Below, one piece after another: positions 17,881 through 25,503 of a stretch of DNA of 64,000 nt. Every line of letters begins with the position of its first letter. The stretch's first letter is position 1. The notes beneath the pieces were generated by a model. That model saw only the letters and a program-made list of their open reading frames with translations. It had not been told where the DNA came from and did not search any database. Source of the stretch: Gemmatimonadaceae bacterium (GTDB lineage: Bacteria > Gemmatimonadota > Gemmatimonadetes > Gemmatimonadales > Gemmatimonadaceae); NCBI GenBank assembly GCA_019186945.1, contig JABAQJ010000001.1, positions 186,001-250,000 on the forward strand. Reading direction: 5' to 3'. Both the position numbers and the translations under genes were made by a program.

Positions 17881-18213
17881 CTAACGCGGGACAGCCGTCA
17901 CGTCGTCGTGGCGGAACGTCCGGGTGCCGGTGCGCGTGATGCGAAAACGTGCGCCGCAATTGGGGTCCGGGCACGCCACGTCGGCATCCGACGTCATCCA
18001 GTCGTTGGCGTCCGTTGCCCGCTGTTTCGCAGGAAGGATCGGCAGCAGAGCGGCCAGCGGATACAATGGAAATGTCTGCCCGGGCGGAAAGCACAGCTCT
18101 TCGCCCGACAGACTAAACCAGTCGCCCGCCTTGTGGCTGCACACCATCGGCCGCTCGGAGGCGATGACGTCGACACGCAGATCGTAGAGGGTGAACGTAT
18201 CTTCGGCTGACAT
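17881..18213 (-). CDS. TIGR04076-family small cysteine-rich protein
   Basis: 110 residues, soluble. The pattern is that of the TIGR04076 family: an N-terminal beta strand, then VCSHKAGDWF (Cys-His-Lys), a second Cys in GEELCFPPGQ, a hydrophobic LYPLAALLPIL segment and a C-terminal CPDPNCGARFRI. The conserved Cys residues suggest metal or cofactor binding, but no activity is established that I know of. Its direct coupling to an aldo/keto reductase, two bases downstream, suggests the two products act together, for example as an electron or substrate partner. That functional link is inference. Confidence 0.7.
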   Translation of the reverse strand: MSAEDTFTLYDLRVDVIASERPMVCSHKAGDWFSLSGEELCFPPGQTFPLYPLAALLPILPAKQRATDANDWMTSDADVACPDPNCGARFRITRTGTRTFRHDDVTAVPR

Positions 18214-18477
18214 GGCAGGCGTTTTCCCTGGTAGTGGGCCAGCAGTATCATAACGCCAGAGGCGCCGACTCTCGACGTCGAATCCGGTTGCCGCGACGGA
18301 GCATGACGGGACGAACCGAGACGCATTCGACCCGCTTCTTCAGGAGCCGCACTGCGAACCGGGAGGCCCTGACTACCTGTCACCCGAAGCCGGCGACGGG
18401 GGCGATCGCGATCGTGCTGACGAGGAGCGTCGCGGGAGTTCGGTGGCGCCTCTGCAGGCAATGGCGCTGGCTTCGCG

Positions 18478-18936
18478 TCAGGTCGGTGCCTTCTGTACGG
18501 TGCCTAACGCGTCCCGGTATCTGGGATCCAGCGTTCGTGGATCGACTCGCCCGCGCAACGACTCCAGTGCGGCGATCGCCTCGGTCGGGAGTGACCGATC
18601 CCGCATCCACGCCTCGAGCAGGAGTTCGAGTCCGCGCCGTTCCACCGATACCGCTTCCGCGTCGCGCAACATCAACCGGCACACGTCCGCATCTTCGCGC
18701 AACAGCAGTGCCCACGCAGTCACTCGGCGTGAATCGCAAACCAGTTCCGACGCAGTGCGGCTGTCCATCAACGGGACGAGGCGACCAGAGGTTCCGAGTA
18801 GTTCCGCGAGCGCGATGTCCACTTCGCGCCGCGCGCCAGTCAGATCGCCCGCTTCCTTTCTTTTCACGACTCGGGCGATTGCCGCCGAGACCGATTCAAT
18901 GAGACGTAGAATGTAGTCTTTCTGGACCAGCGCCAT
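18478..18936 (-). CDS. DUF6483-like helical protein
   Basis: 152 residues, predicted almost entirely alpha-helical and without membrane segments. The opening QKDYILRLIESVSAAIARV and the following KEAGDLTGARREVDIALAELLG match the pattern of the small DUF6483 family (DYI-R-IE, then TPR-like helices). Function unknown. It stands alone between two gaps: 108 bases to hrpB upstream and about 260 bases to the TIGR04076 gene downstream, where I see neither gene nor clear signal. The C-terminal third (ALESLRGRVDPRTLDPRYRDALG) looks like a further helix pair. Confidence 0.6.
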   Translation of the reverse strand: MALVQKDYILRLIESVSAAIARVVKRKEAGDLTGARREVDIALAELLGTSGRLVPLMDSRTASELVCDSRRVTAWALLLREDADVCRLMLRDAEAVSVERRGLELLLEAWMRDRSLPTEAIAALESLRGRVDPRTLDPRYRDALGTVQKAPT

Positions 18937-19044
18937 GATGTACTCCTGCCGACACCGTTCTCGACCCCATCAGCATACTCCTTGGTCACAATGGGCGTTG
19001 GCTGGTTGGGGACGGACCGTCCCAATCTGGAGACGAGGCGGGCG

Positions 19045-21543
19045 CTACCGTGGGCGTCTGGCCCGGCGGGTTGGTGCCGCGAGGAGCGGATCGTCGGGCC
19101 ATTCGTGCTTCGGATAGCGACCACGCAAGTCCTTGCGAACATCGAAGTACGACGATTGCCAGAAGCCGCGGAGGTCTCGCGTCACCTGCACCGGACGATG
19201 CGCGGGCGAAAGTAAATGGAGTGTGAGCGGCACCCGCCCTCCCAACACGCTTGGCGTCTCCGTACAGCCGAACATTTCCTGCAGCCGAACGGAAAGCGTC
19301 GGAGCCTGGGGGTTCGCGTAGTCGATCGGGATGCGCGATCCTGTGGGAACCGTGACATGCGTTGGGGCGAGGCGATCGACATCGGAGCGCAGAGTGCGAT
19401 CGAGCAGGGATAGCAAGGCGGCACCGAGGTCGAGGTGCGCGACGTTCGCCACGCGACGGACGCTGTTGAGTGCGTGACCAAGCCAGTCATCGAGCGCGAT
19501 GATGAGTGCAGCGTCGCTGACGTCGGGGAACCGGGAGTCGTGTGCGTGGAGGAACAGCAGGCGCTGGCGAAGTGCGACAGCTGTGTCCGACCACGGCAGC
19601 GTACCGATACCCTCCCGCTCGATCGCCAGCTGCATCGCGTGCCGCATCGACACCGTGTCGGGGTCGGCGATGGCATGTCGCGACAACAAGATCGCACCCA
19701 GTCGTGCCTCGCGATCGGCGCGCATGGCGCGAGCGGTGCCATCCCATTCGACCACGTCCTGCGTTACCACGTGCGACGCGAAGGTCGCGAGCACATCTTC
19801 ACGAGAGATCGGCGCCGCCAGGTATGCGAGAGCTTCGGGGCGCCGTCCGTCCGTCTCGGCGATCGCGAGCACCTCTTCGCCGACGAGCGGGTCATCGTCG
19901 CGCAGCCTGACTCCTCCTCCGCCCCGCATGACGTATCGTGGTGCCCGTCCCGGGCGCCGCAGGGCGATTCGATCCGGGTAGGCCAATGCGAGCAGCATGC
20001 CCGCGCACTCCGGCGAGTCGTCGCCTGCCTCGATATCGAGGATACGCCGCCAGCGTGCCGCCGCGGCTCGTATCCGGTGCAGCGTGTGCGCATCCACGCG
20101 ACCGCCCTCTGTGCGGGCGGCGCCACGCAACGCGTCAAGTCGCAGGCGGATATCCGCTGGTGGTGGCGCGCCGTCGCCGCGCAGCACGTCGCGATCGTCG
20201 AGCAGCGCGGCCAGGTCAGCACCTAACGCGCCGAGCCCGCGGTCACTGGCGACGCAAAGCATGTGTGCGAGGCGAGGATGGGCGCCAATACGGGACATTC
20301 GCGTGCCGTGCATGCTGATGCCCCCCGACGAATCGACGGCATCCAGTTCCCGGAGGAGTTCGCGTCCCTGCGACAGCGACGCTTTGGGCGGCGGGTCCAG
20401 CCAGCGCAGAATGCCGGGATCGGCAATACCGGCCACGGCAAGATCGAGCGCCAACGGCGCAAGATCCGCATCGAGAATCTCCGGACTGGCGAACGGCATC
20501 AGGAGCTCGGTTTCGTGTGCGTGCCACAAACGGTAGCAGACGCCAGGGGCCGTGCGTCCGGCCCGACCGCGCCGTTGATCGGCGGCGGCGCGGGACACGC
20601 GAATCGTCTCGAGTCTGGTCATCCCGCTGGCTGGCGAGAAACGTGGTACGCGTGAGAGTCCGGCGTCGATGACGATGCGAACGGCTTCGATCGTCAGGCT
20701 CGTCTCCGCCACTGCTGTTGCCAGGACGACCTTCCGAGTGCCAAGTGGAGCTGGAGCGATGGCGCGATCCTGCTCGTCGGCCGACAGCTGCCCGTAGAGC
20801 GGAACCACGACGGTCCCGTTCGGGAGCGCCCGCTGGCCGAGCCAATCGGCCACGTCGCCGATCTCTCGCTGTCCCGGCAGGAATACGAGGATGTCACCGT
20901 CCCCGTCGGACAACGCAACGGAGACGGCAGTTCCCACAGCTGCAGCCAGCGATATCCCCGGCTTGGTGGGCCGATAGATAGTTTCGACAGGAAACGCTTG
21001 GCCGGCGCTCGTCACAACCGGCGCTGCATCCATCAGGTCGGCCACGCGTGTTGCGTCGAGCGTGGCAGACATCACCAGGACACGCAGCTCGGGGCGGACG
21101 AGTTGCTGGGTGTGCAACGTAAGGGCGAGTGCCAGGTCCGCGTGCAGTGAGCGTTCGTGAAACTCGTCGACGATAACCAGGCCGGTTCCCTCCAGCGTGG
21201 GATCGTTCAGGATCAGCCGAGTGAGGATGCCCTCGGTCACGACCTCGACGCGGGTCTGCGCGCCGACGCGGGCATCCGCGCGCACTCGGTAGCCCACGCT
21301 ATCGCCTACCCGCTCGCCAAGCAACGATGCCATCCGATGCGCGGCCGCACGGGCCGCGATCCGACGCGGCTCGAGCATGACGATTCGCTGGCCGCCTAAC
21401 CAGGATTCGTCACGGAGGGCGAGCGGGACTATCGTCGTCTTGCCAGCGCCCGGTGGGGCCTGCAGCACCGCCGATGATCGTCTGGCGAGGGCGCGCCGCA
21501 AGTCCGCGAGGGAGGATTCTATTGGGAGATGGGCGCCGGACAC
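19045..21543 (-). CDS. hrpB: ATP-dependent helicase HrpB
   Basis: DEAH/RHA-family superfamily-2 helicase of 832 residues, the usual HrpB length. Walker A GAGKT is at 32-36, the DEFH box at 126-129 and the SAT motif at 159-161. The helicase C-terminal domain with QRRGRAGRTAPG, the helicase-associated region and the HrpB-specific C-terminal domain all follow, and the protein is complete. The cellular role of HrpB is poorly defined; an RNA or mRNA-processing role is usually assumed. The start is GTG at 21541-21543. It diverges from the glycosylase gene with 101 bases between them. Confidence 0.94.
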   Translation of the reverse strand: MSGAHLPIESSLADLRRALARRSSAVLQAPPGAGKTTIVPLALRDESWLGGQRIVMLEPRRIAARAAAHRMASLLGERVGDSVGYRVRADARVGAQTRVEVVTEGILTRLILNDPTLEGTGLVIVDEFHERSLHADLALALTLHTQQLVRPELRVLVMSATLDATRVADLMDAAPVVTSAGQAFPVETIYRPTKPGISLAAAVGTAVSVALSDGDGDILVFLPGQREIGDVADWLGQRALPNGTVVVPLYGQLSADEQDRAIAPAPLGTRKVVLATAVAETSLTIEAVRIVIDAGLSRVPRFSPASGMTRLETIRVSRAAADQRRGRAGRTAPGVCYRLWHAHETELLMPFASPEILDADLAPLALDLAVAGIADPGILRWLDPPPKASLSQGRELLRELDAVDSSGGISMHGTRMSRIGAHPRLAHMLCVASDRGLGALGADLAALLDDRDVLRGDGAPPPADIRLRLDALRGAARTEGGRVDAHTLHRIRAAAARWRRILDIEAGDDSPECAGMLLALAYPDRIALRRPGRAPRYVMRGGGGVRLRDDDPLVGEEVLAIAETDGRRPEALAYLAAPISREDVLATFASHVVTQDVVEWDGTARAMRADREARLGAILLSRHAIADPDTVSMRHAMQLAIEREGIGTLPWSDTAVALRQRLLFLHAHDSRFPDVSDAALIIALDDWLGHALNSVRRVANVAHLDLGAALLSLLDRTLRSDVDRLAPTHVTVPTGSRIPIDYANPQAPTLSVRLQEMFGCTETPSVLGGRVPLTLHLLSPAHRPVQVTRDLRGFWQSSYFDVRKDLRGRYPKHEWPDDPLLAAPTRRARRPR

Positions 21544-21644
21544 GAGCCGGAACTTAGTCGCACAGGAGCCGTTCGCGCCTGTTATGATGGGTCGGGCCCG
21601 AACTCATCGCTCGATCGCTTCAGAACGCCGATCGCCCATCGCGT

Positions 21645-22529
21645 ATGCCTGAACTGCCGGACGTCGAACTGTACGTCGAAGCGCTCCGCGCGCGCGTGCT
21701 GGGGAAGGCGCCGACCGCTATCCGGATCGTCAGTCCGTTTGTGTTACGCAGCGTTGACCCTCCTGTGACCGAATTCATCGGCAGACCGATCGTGGAGATC
21801 CGCCGATTGGGGAAACGCATCGTATTCCAGTTCGAGGGCGACGTGTACGTGGTCGTGCACCTGATGATCGCCGGACGATTGCGCTGGCGGGGGCCTGGCG
21901 GGAAGGTTCCGGGGAAGATCGGGCTGGTGTACATCGAGTTCGTGGATGGCGTCCTGATTCTGACCGAAGCGGGCACCAGGCGTCGTGCATCGTTGCATCT
22001 GGTACGTGGCGCGTCTTTGGTGGCAGCGATGGATCGGGGCGGGTTGGAAGTCATGGGATCGACGCTGTCGGCGTTTGCCGAGCGTCTGCGTCGGGAGAAT
22101 CGCACCGTAAAGCGCTCGCTGACGGATCCCAGGCTGTTCAGCGGGATCGGCAAGGCGTATTCCGACGAGATTCTGCATCGCGCCCGAATCTCGCCGATGC
22201 TTCTTACGTCGCGAATGACACACGATCAGATCGTCGGCTTGCATCGCGCTACGCAGGACGTGCTGGGGGAGTGGATCGGGCGATTGCGTGCGGAGTCGAA
22301 AGGCGAGTTCCCGGAGAAAGTGACGGCCTTTCGCGAGGGGATGGCGGTACATGGGCGCTTCGGTCTGCCGTGCCCCGTCTGTGATGCGCCGGTACAACGG
22401 ATTCGATATGCGGACAACGAGACCAACTACTGCGCCCGCTGCCAGAACGCGGATCGCATTCTCGCGGATCGGGCGCTCTCACGGCTGCTGAAGGAGGATT
22501 TTCCACGAACACTGGACGATGAGGAATGA
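21645..22529 (+). CDS. Fpg/Nei-family DNA glycosylase (base excision repair)
   Basis: Bifunctional DNA glycosylase/AP lyase that removes oxidised bases. It begins MPELPDVELYVEAL: after removal of Met, the N-terminal Pro is the Schiff-base nucleophile and Glu the catalytic acid. The beta-hairpin Lys is in RRLGKRIVFQF. The H2TH region includes FSGIGKAYSDEIL. A C-terminal zinc finger is present as CPVC and CARC. Length 294, complete. The residue pattern does not let me separate MutM (8-oxoG) from Nei (oxidised pyrimidine) specificity. A TATGAT at 21583-21588 could be the -10 element of its promoter, but I see no matching -35. Confidence 0.9.
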   Translation: MPELPDVELYVEALRARVLGKAPTAIRIVSPFVLRSVDPPVTEFIGRPIVEIRRLGKRIVFQFEGDVYVVVHLMIAGRLRWRGPGGKVPGKIGLVYIEFVDGVLILTEAGTRRRASLHLVRGASLVAAMDRGGLEVMGSTLSAFAERLRRENRTVKRSLTDPRLFSGIGKAYSDEILHRARISPMLLTSRMTHDQIVGLHRATQDVLGEWIGRLRAESKGEFPEKVTAFREGMAVHGRFGLPCPVCDAPVQRIRYADNETNYCARCQNADRILADRALSRLLKEDFPRTLDDEE

Positions 22530-22688
22530 CGAGGGTGAGCTGTCGCGGCTTTGCAGTGCCTGGCGCGGGGCGGCTGCATCCGAAGAGATCCCTGGACATC
22601 GAGTCCATGGAAGTGCCGGCGACAGACTGCGCTCTTGTCGTACCGGACAGGTCTCCATAGAGTCAACAGGAACCGGTTCTCCTGCCAT

Positions 22689-22693
22689 GGAGG
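22689..22693 (+). promoter_or_regulatory. Shine-Dalgarno GGAGG deciding the start of the beta-propeller gene
   Basis: GGAGG ends five bases before the ATG at 22699 and overlaps an earlier in-frame ATG (22687). Shine-Dalgarno sequences are uncommon in this window, so its presence, together with a clean signal peptide directly after 22699, fixes that ATG as the start. Confidence 0.7.
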
Positions 22694-22698
22694 CGCTC

Positions 22699-23745
22699 AT
22701 GCGCACGTCTTGCCGTCTGCCGCTCCTGCTCTCCGCTTTCGCACTTGCGCCGACACCGGCGGAGGCCCAGACGGCGCTTGCCGTGCCGCTACACGAGTAC
22801 ACCGTGCCGTGGGGACGCGAAGGTCGCCCGCGCGATCCCGCCGTTGCGCCGGACGGTTCGATCTTCTTCGTCGGACAGGCCGGCAAGGCGCCAACGGGGA
22901 ACTACATCGCGCGGCTCGATACGAAGACGGGTTCGTTCAGGAAGTTCGATCTGGATCCAGGTACCAACCCGCACAACTGCATCGTGGATGCGCGCGGGTA
23001 TGTCTGGTATTCGGGGAACCGTAATGGCACGATCGGACGCCTGGATCCTCGCACGGGAGAACTCGTTCGCTATCCGATTCCGGACACCACCGTGAAGGAT
23101 CCCCACACGATGACGTTCGACAAGGACGGGAACATCTGGTTCACCGCGCAGCAGTCGAACGCGATCGGATTCTTCAACGTCTCGACCGGGAAGTTTCGAC
23201 TCGTGAAACCGCCTGTACCGGAAGGCAAGCGAAGCACGAATCCATATGGAATCGTTCTCGACTCGCGCGGTCGACCGTGGTTCAACCTGTTCAACACCAA
23301 CACGCTGGGGACGCTGGATCCCGAGACATTTGAGCTGACAACGTACGTCCTTGCGAACGAGCGGACACGCGACCGGCGGATCGCCATCACCTCGGATGAC
23401 AAGGTCTGGTACGCGGATTACACGCGCGGCTTCCTGGGGCGGCTGGATCCCAGGACGAGCAAGGTGGACGAATGGCCGCTCCCTGGTGGCGCGAACTCGA
23501 TGCCCTACGGGATGGCCGCCGACGACCAGGATCGAATCTGGATAGCGGAGACGGGTACGCAGCCCAATCGTCTGGTCGGCTTCGACACCAGGAGCGGCAC
23601 GTTCTTCAGCAATACCGCGATTCCCGGCGAGCTGAATACTGTGCGGCACATGGTCTTCGACAAGCGATCGAAGTTGCTGTGGTACGGCTCCGACGCGGGC
23701 AAGATCGGACAGGCTGCCGTCTCTGCCGCGAAAGTGGCGATGTAA
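22699..23745 (+). CDS. secreted beta-propeller protein, streptogramin-lyase (Vgb)-like
   Basis: 348 residues with a signal peptide (MRTSCRLPLLLSAFALAP, cleaved after AEAQ). The mature part is a run of about six to seven blades of the type ITGRLDPRTGE / D-x-x-G-x-I-W-F: NRNGTIGRLDPRTGEL, DGNIWFTAQQSNAIGF, SRGRPWFNLFNTNTLG and QDRIWIAETGTQPNRL. This is the virginiamycin B lyase/SMP-30-like propeller fold. True Vgb enzymes linearise streptogramin B in the cytoplasm; with a signal peptide this is more likely a secreted binding or lactonase-type protein. No assignment of substrate is possible. It precedes the vWA-PspA operon by 120 bases. Confidence 0.75.
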   Translation: MRTSCRLPLLLSAFALAPTPAEAQTALAVPLHEYTVPWGREGRPRDPAVAPDGSIFFVGQAGKAPTGNYIARLDTKTGSFRKFDLDPGTNPHNCIVDARGYVWYSGNRNGTIGRLDPRTGELVRYPIPDTTVKDPHTMTFDKDGNIWFTAQQSNAIGFFNVSTGKFRLVKPPVPEGKRSTNPYGIVLDSRGRPWFNLFNTNTLGTLDPETFELTTYVLANERTRDRRIAITSDDKVWYADYTRGFLGRLDPRTSKVDEWPLPGGANSMPYGMAADDQDRIWIAETGTQPNRLVGFDTRSGTFFSNTAIPGELNTVRHMVFDKRSKLLWYGSDAGKIGQAAVSAAKVAM

Positions 23746-23865
23746 TCATCAGGCACAACGCAGTAGACCAGGCGCGTCGGGAGTCCTGGACTTTCCTCCG
23801 CGCGGTATCGTCTGGGGCGACAGGGCGCCCATCACCCGCGGTCCACCAGTCTTGCCTGATTCATC

Positions 23866-24705
23866 ATGGCACGCAGGGCAGTTCGATTTCTCGCTATTCT
23901 GATCGCGCTCGGCGTCGTGTTCTATTCGCGTTCGCGGGGCACGTCGTCACGCGTTGACGAGGACGATACGCCGGCGGCCGACACGTCGGCGGACGGTCGG
24001 TTCAGGCCGACCGTACAGGAGGGCTTGGGCGCCTCCGTGGCGATACTGCTCGATCAGTCCGGATCGATGGAAGACGCACCGGATTCGGGCGGCGACACGC
24101 CGAAGTACCGGATCGCACGGGAGGCAATCGCCCAGGTGCTTGCCCAAACGGACTCGTTCGTCACGCTTCATCCGGACTTTCAGGTGAACGTCGGACTGTA
24201 TGTGTTCGACGGCGATGTGCGGATGGAGCTGCCGATCGCGCGGTATCGTGGTAGTGCGCTGACGGCCGCTCTGGCGAATCTTCCGGAGCCTTCCGGGAAC
24301 ACGGCGATTGGCGATGCGATGCAGCGGGCCACGCGCGATCTGTACGCTGCCGGCACGATCCGCAAGTATCTCCTTGTCGTAACCGATGGAGCGAACACCA
24401 GTGGCAGGGAGCCGGACGTGGTAGCGAGGGAGATCGCCCGTCGCAGCGAAGGGGCAGTGAAGTTGTACATGGTGGCGTTCGACATCGACGCCGCCAGGTT
24501 CGGGTTCGTGAACGAGGTGCGGGGAGCGGTCCTTCACGCAAATGACGGCCCGGGACTGCGCGCCAGCCTGGATACGTTGTATCGTGGTCGGATTCTGGCC
24601 GAGGCAGTAGATGCTGGCGAGACGATTCCTGCGCGCACCGATTCAGCGGGCACGCGTGGCTCGCGACCTGTACCTTCTTCCGTTTCCCCTATTCCTCCGC
24701 GGTGA
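23866..24705 (+). CDS. membrane-anchored von Willebrand factor A (vWA) protein
   Basis: 279 residues: one N-terminal helix (about 7-20) flanked on both sides by Arg residues, a short linker, then a vWA domain. The metal-ion-dependent adhesion site is complete: DQSGS at 63-67, Thr146 in GNTAIGDAM and Asp174 in VTDGANTSG. The last 30 residues are Pro/Ser-rich. vWA domains bind partner proteins through the metal, often together with AAA+ ATPases. First gene of a seven-gene block; only six bases separate it from pspA. Which side of the membrane the vWA domain faces is ambiguous, because charges flank the helix on both sides. Confidence 0.88.
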   Translation: MARRAVRFLAILIALGVVFYSRSRGTSSRVDEDDTPAADTSADGRFRPTVQEGLGASVAILLDQSGSMEDAPDSGGDTPKYRIAREAIAQVLAQTDSFVTLHPDFQVNVGLYVFDGDVRMELPIARYRGSALTAALANLPEPSGNTAIGDAMQRATRDLYAAGTIRKYLLVVTDGANTSGREPDVVAREIARRSEGAVKLYMVAFDIDAARFGFVNEVRGAVLHANDGPGLRASLDTLYRGRILAEAVDAGETIPARTDSAGTRGSRPVPSSVSPIPPR

Positions 24706-24711
24706 CCACAT

Positions 24712-25458
24712 ATGATCATGGGCAAGTTCGGAACGGCGGTTCGGGCCTTCTTCAACAAGCTGGCGAACCTGCTTTGGGAGAGCGATCCGCATGCCATCCT
24801 TCAGCTGGAGGTGGATCAGGCGACGCAACAGATCCAGGTTGCGCGCCAGGGGTTGGAGCAGTATCGCGGGCTGGTAGAGCGTGTGAGCATGCAGGTAGCC
24901 GCCGGCAAGCAGAACGCTCAGCGGCTCGAGAGCCAGATCAAGGCGCATCTGCAGGCCGGCAACCGCGACGTCGCCGGTCAGTTGGCCATCCAGCTGCAGC
25001 AGGTCAAGTCCGATCTGGCGCAGAACGAACAGCAATTGGCGATGCATACGGATGCGTACAGCAACAACCTGCTGAAGCTGCAACAGGGGCAGAAGGACAT
25101 CGCGGCCTTGCGTCAGAAGGCCCAGAAGCTGAAAGCGGATCTGGAGATGGCGAAGGCGGAAGCGGAGATCGCACGAGTGGCCGAAGCGATTTCGGAGTCC
25201 GCGATTCCGAACTTCTCGACCCGGATTGGCCAGGCGACGGAGTTGATGCAGGACCAGATTGCCAAGCATCGTGGCGAGGCGCGCGTCGCGGCGGACATGT
25301 CGAGCCGTGGTGTGGAGGAGATTCGGGCGCAGCAGGCTGCCGAGGCTGCGTTGGGTGAGGATCTCCTCAAGCAGTTCGAGGTGGAGCTTGGCCTGGTAAA
25401 CGCCGAGTCGGCGCCACAAGCGAAGGCGCAGAAGACCCTCGGTCCACAGACGCAGTAA
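24712..25458 (+). CDS. pspA: PspA/IM30 (Vipp1) family membrane-stress protein
   Basis: 248 residues, almost all helical and coiled-coil. The amphipathic N-terminal helix (GKFGTAVRAFFNKLANLLW) is followed by SDPHAILQLEVDQATQQIQ, the normal PspA start. Long Gln/Ala/Lys-rich hairpin helices run to about residue 220. PspA/Vipp1 proteins are bacterial members of the ESCRT-III superfamily: they bind stressed inner membrane and assemble into rings or rods. Two starts are possible, 24712 and 24718 (MIMGKFG). No PspF, PspB or PspC gene is nearby, so the regulation of the proteobacterial psp operon does not apply. Its partners here are a vWA protein, an ABC system and an AAA+ ATPase. Confidence 0.92.
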   Translation: MIMGKFGTAVRAFFNKLANLLWESDPHAILQLEVDQATQQIQVARQGLEQYRGLVERVSMQVAAGKQNAQRLESQIKAHLQAGNRDVAGQLAIQLQQVKSDLAQNEQQLAMHTDAYSNNLLKLQQGQKDIAALRQKAQKLKADLEMAKAEAEIARVAEAISESAIPNFSTRIGQATELMQDQIAKHRGEARVAADMSSRGVEEIRAQQAAEAALGEDLLKQFEVELGLVNAESAPQAKAQKTLGPQTQ

Positions 25459-25503
25459 CCATCCCGGCGTTCGATCGTATTTCTGTCTTCAGCCCAGACT
25501 TCA

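Noticed and set aside
18214-18477. Possible small gene in the gap between the TIGR04076 and DUF6483 genes
   Set aside because: The only open frames are Arg/Ser/Thr-rich, run into the neighbouring genes antisense, and lack a start signal.
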